IMG/VR virus record: IMGVR_UViG_3300044630_002611
Coordinates: 1 to 21,946 of that record
DNA length: 21,946 bases
Origin: a virus
Reading direction: 5' to 3' (one strand)
Part shown: positions 19,953 through 21,946 of the stretch, in pieces
How the letters are laid out: each line of letters begins with the position of its first letter
How positions within the stretch are numbered: position 1 is the stretch's first letter
Position numbers and translations under genes: made by a program
Notes under the pieces: model-generated
Databases searched by the model: none
Seen by the model: the letters and a program-made list of their open reading frames with translations, nothing else
What the model was told of the DNA's origin: nothing

Positions 19953-21946
19953 ATGGCAAATCCGTATCTAATTCTTTGGTGTGACGCTACCAACAATAGA
20001 CTCTATTCTGGTTGGCAGATATCGACTGAGGCGACGACTCCAATTCTGAAACAAGGAGACAACATTGGTGTTGAGATTCATAGAGTTTACAGGGCGCAGT
20101 TTGGTGCGCCAATGGATGAAATACCATTCCCGCCATCCTCCACTGTGAGGCTTGCTGTTGGAAACATAGACAGCGCTCCAGTAGACGGAACTTTTAAATT
20201 AACTTATGGCACTAGCACAACTAGTGATTTATCCTTTGATACAACAGCGGCAGAGTTGGACACGGCTCTTAACTTACTCGCTGACATAATCGCAGACGGA
20301 GGAGTTTCGGTAACAAAAACTGGCAATAACTTTAGAATAGTATGGGACGTAAGGGCATTGTTCACGGACACGTTCTCTGCCGAAATTGATGCTCTTTCTC
20401 CGACATCAGAGGCATCATTTATTGACGTTAACGTTGGCTCCGCAACTGCAAATAGAATAGTCTTATTCAAACTAAGACAGTCCGCCATTGCTGCACAGGT
20501 ATCTTTCACTGCAACACCACCGCCAGCAATAACAATTACGGCATCGGACTTAGCCAATACTTACAGATTAGATATTTCTCCAGCAGCGAAAACTGGCGTA
20601 TTTACCATAACTATGACTGGCGGAATCATTCCCCCAGCAATCGTTCCGTTTGATGTAACAAGTGCGCCAATTAGCGTCTTTGATACACCGATTACCATAC
20701 AAAACACTCTTGGCTCGCTTGGTGTTGGAACGTTCTCGGTATCCCAAGTTTCTACTTACTCTTGGGAAATAACAACACCCTCTGTTGTTGATACATTTAC
20801 GGCAACAAGCGGTCTAGTTGGTTTCTCATCTGTATACGGCATTCTTAACATGAACACCGCAGAGGTAGAAGAATTTCTATCTGGCGTTGAAGAAGGAACG
20901 GCAACACTTGAGGTGGAGGTTGATATTGATGGGGAGATACAAACAATCATTCAAACCCCCGTAAGAATCATAAATGACCTTATTCAAACATCGTCATTTA
21001 CTCTTGTGGATATGGGCGAGGTTATGCCAGTGGACTCTGTTGTTCGTTATGACACGGCACAGGCTCTTACAGCCCCAGAGCAAGAGCAAGCACGACTAAA
21101 CATTGATTCTGTTAGTTTGGCTGAAGTTACAGCAAGTTTATCCTTGGGGAATCTGCCAACAAATAACGAAAAGGGTGCAATGCAGTATTCCATACTGCCA
21201 TCGACATCAAATCCGTTTGTGACGATGTCGGAACGCAATTCCTTTGACCAAGACCTTAACACGACAGACGATGTGCAGTTTAACACAGTAACCGTTGGAA
21301 CGGCATCTGTTGTGATTGACGGAACTAGTGTGTCAATATCAGATGCAACTGACACGCTGCTTCTTGAGCCAGCAGGAATTACGTTTGAAGACGGTACGGT
21401 TCAGACGACTGCATATGATGTGTCTACGCAGTTTATCATTGCTGGCTCCAATCCAGCAGGTGCAAAATACATAAATCTAGATATAGACGGCGGTGTCGGA
21501 GAGGGTGGAGACCCGTTTATTACAATACAAAAAAGCGGAGAAGCCAGCGTAATGACAATGACTGGTGTTGGTCTTACATTCCCCGATGGCACTGCGCAAA
21601 CAACCGCTGCTGTTGCAGACGGTGCTTTATATTTAACGAAGGCTGGAAACTTCACTGGTCTCGTAAGTGTATCAACTGCTAGAACAAATCTTGGTCTTGG
21701 TACGATGGCGGTTGAGACTGCGAGCAATTACTTGTCAAAGGCTGGCAATCTATCTGGTTTAGCAAGCACGTCTACGGCTAGAACGAACCTCGGTCTTGGC
21801 ACAATGGCTGTTGCGACTGCAAGTGATTATCTAGCCAAAGCAGGAAACCTTGCTGGTCTAGCAAGCACAAGTACGTCTAGAACTAATCTTGGACTCGGCA
21901 CCGCTGATACCGTTACATTCAATCAAGTTATTCTTGGAACTTCAAT
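19953..21946 (+). CDS. Tail fibre or receptor-binding protein, truncated by the window edge
   Basis: The frame is open for 664 codons to the last base with no stop, so the C-terminus is missing. The N-terminal approximately 45 residues (ANPYLILWCDATNNRLYSGW) look like an attachment domain. A long Thr/Ser/Val-rich β-repeat region follows, containing GTATLEVEVDIDGEIQTI. Two DGTxQTTA motifs (FEDGTVQTTAY and FPDGTAQTTAA) are seen, a hallmark of trimeric phage fibres. From 21630 there are 33-residue repeats of the form YLSKAGNLSGLASTSTARTNLGLGTMAV, common in fibre shafts. No transmembrane or enzymatic region is visible. The receptor-binding tip lies beyond the window. Confidence 0.85.
   Translation, partial: MANPYLILWCDATNNRLYSGWQISTEATTPILKQGDNIGVEIHRVYRAQFGAPMDEIPFPPSSTVRLAVGNIDSAPVDGTFKLTYGTSTTSDLSFDTTAAELDTALNLLADIIADGGVSVTKTGNNFRIVWDVRALFTDTFSAEIDALSPTSEASFIDVNVGSATANRIVLFKLRQSAIAAQVSFTATPPPAITITASDLANTYRLDISPAAKTGVFTITMTGGIIPPAIVPFDVTSAPISVFDTPITIQNTLGSLGVGTFSVSQVSTYSWEITTPSVVDTFTATSGLVGFSSVYGILNMNTAEVEEFLSGVEEGTATLEVEVDIDGEIQTIIQTPVRIINDLIQTSSFTLVDMGEVMPVDSVVRYDTAQALTAPEQEQARLNIDSVSLAEVTASLSLGNLPTNNEKGAMQYSILPSTSNPFVTMSERNSFDQDLNTTDDVQFNTVTVGTASVVIDGTSVSISDATDTLLLEPAGITFEDGTVQTTAYDVSTQFIIAGSNPAGAKYINLDIDGGVGEGGDPFITIQKSGEASVMTMTGVGLTFPDGTAQTTAAVADGALYLTKAGNFTGLVSVSTARTNLGLGTMAVETASNYLSKAGNLSGLASTSTARTNLGLGTMAVATASDYLAKAGNLAGLASTSTSRTNLGLGTADTVTFNQVILGTS
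21630..21926 (+). repeat. Three tandem 99-bp (33-residue) fibre repeats
   Basis: Units start at 21630, 21729 and 21828, exactly 99 bases apart. Each encodes a variant of YLxKAGNxxGLxSxSTxRTNLGLGT. The third unit departs after LGLGTA and passes into TVTFNQV, an intervening shaft segment. Such units commonly expand or contract by recombination. Confidence 0.9.

Overview
This window is the virion-structure half of a double-stranded DNA tailed bacteriophage or prophage (Caudoviricetes). The tape-measure protein is long, the gene order follows the lambda plan, and no contractile-sheath gene is recognisable, so siphovirus morphology is most likely. Base composition by eye is moderate, a little above 40% GC. 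The host cannot be named. No integrase, tRNA, replication or recognisable host gene is present, so a free phage cannot be told from a prophage.

Layout. Bases 1-218 are a G/C-tract leader. Bases 219-3431 hold a helix-turn-helix protein, a Nu1-like small terminase subunit and a GpA-type large terminase. A strongly structured RNA-like element (3485-3557) lies between terminase and head genes. Bases 3586-6499 encode a small gpW-position protein, a lambda-type portal and an S49 (SppA/ClpP-like) prohead protease, overlapping in lambda order. Bases 6534-8962 encode three unusually charged proteins: a 498-residue Lys/Glu polyampholyte in the scaffold position, and two small, very basic proteins. Bases 9052-12365 encode the likely major capsid protein, two small unknowns and three likely head-tail connector or tail-completion proteins. 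Bases 12537-13631 hold a four-gene cassette on the minus strand, one gene having two membrane segments. Bases 13903-17033 encode a likely tail tube, a likely tail assembly chaperone and the tape measure. Bases 17054-21946 encode two tail-tip candidates, a GT-A-like glycosyltransferase and a tail fibre that runs off the right edge.

Expression. Two modes are visible. Packaging, protease, connector and tail genes are packed with overlapping stop/start codons. In contrast, many head-region genes, the tail tube and the inverted cassette stand alone. A TTGACA hexamer lies upstream of these, most often 23-31 bases before the start codon, with no Shine-Dalgarno sequence, and four have an intrinsic terminator next to the hexamer. 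That spacing would place transcription starts at or beside the ATG (leaderless or ultra-short leaders). This individually tuned arrangement is the most distinctive property of the window, together with the structured element at 3485-3557, the charged head proteins and the inverted cassette.

All function calls come from reading translated sequence and gene order. No database search was possible.
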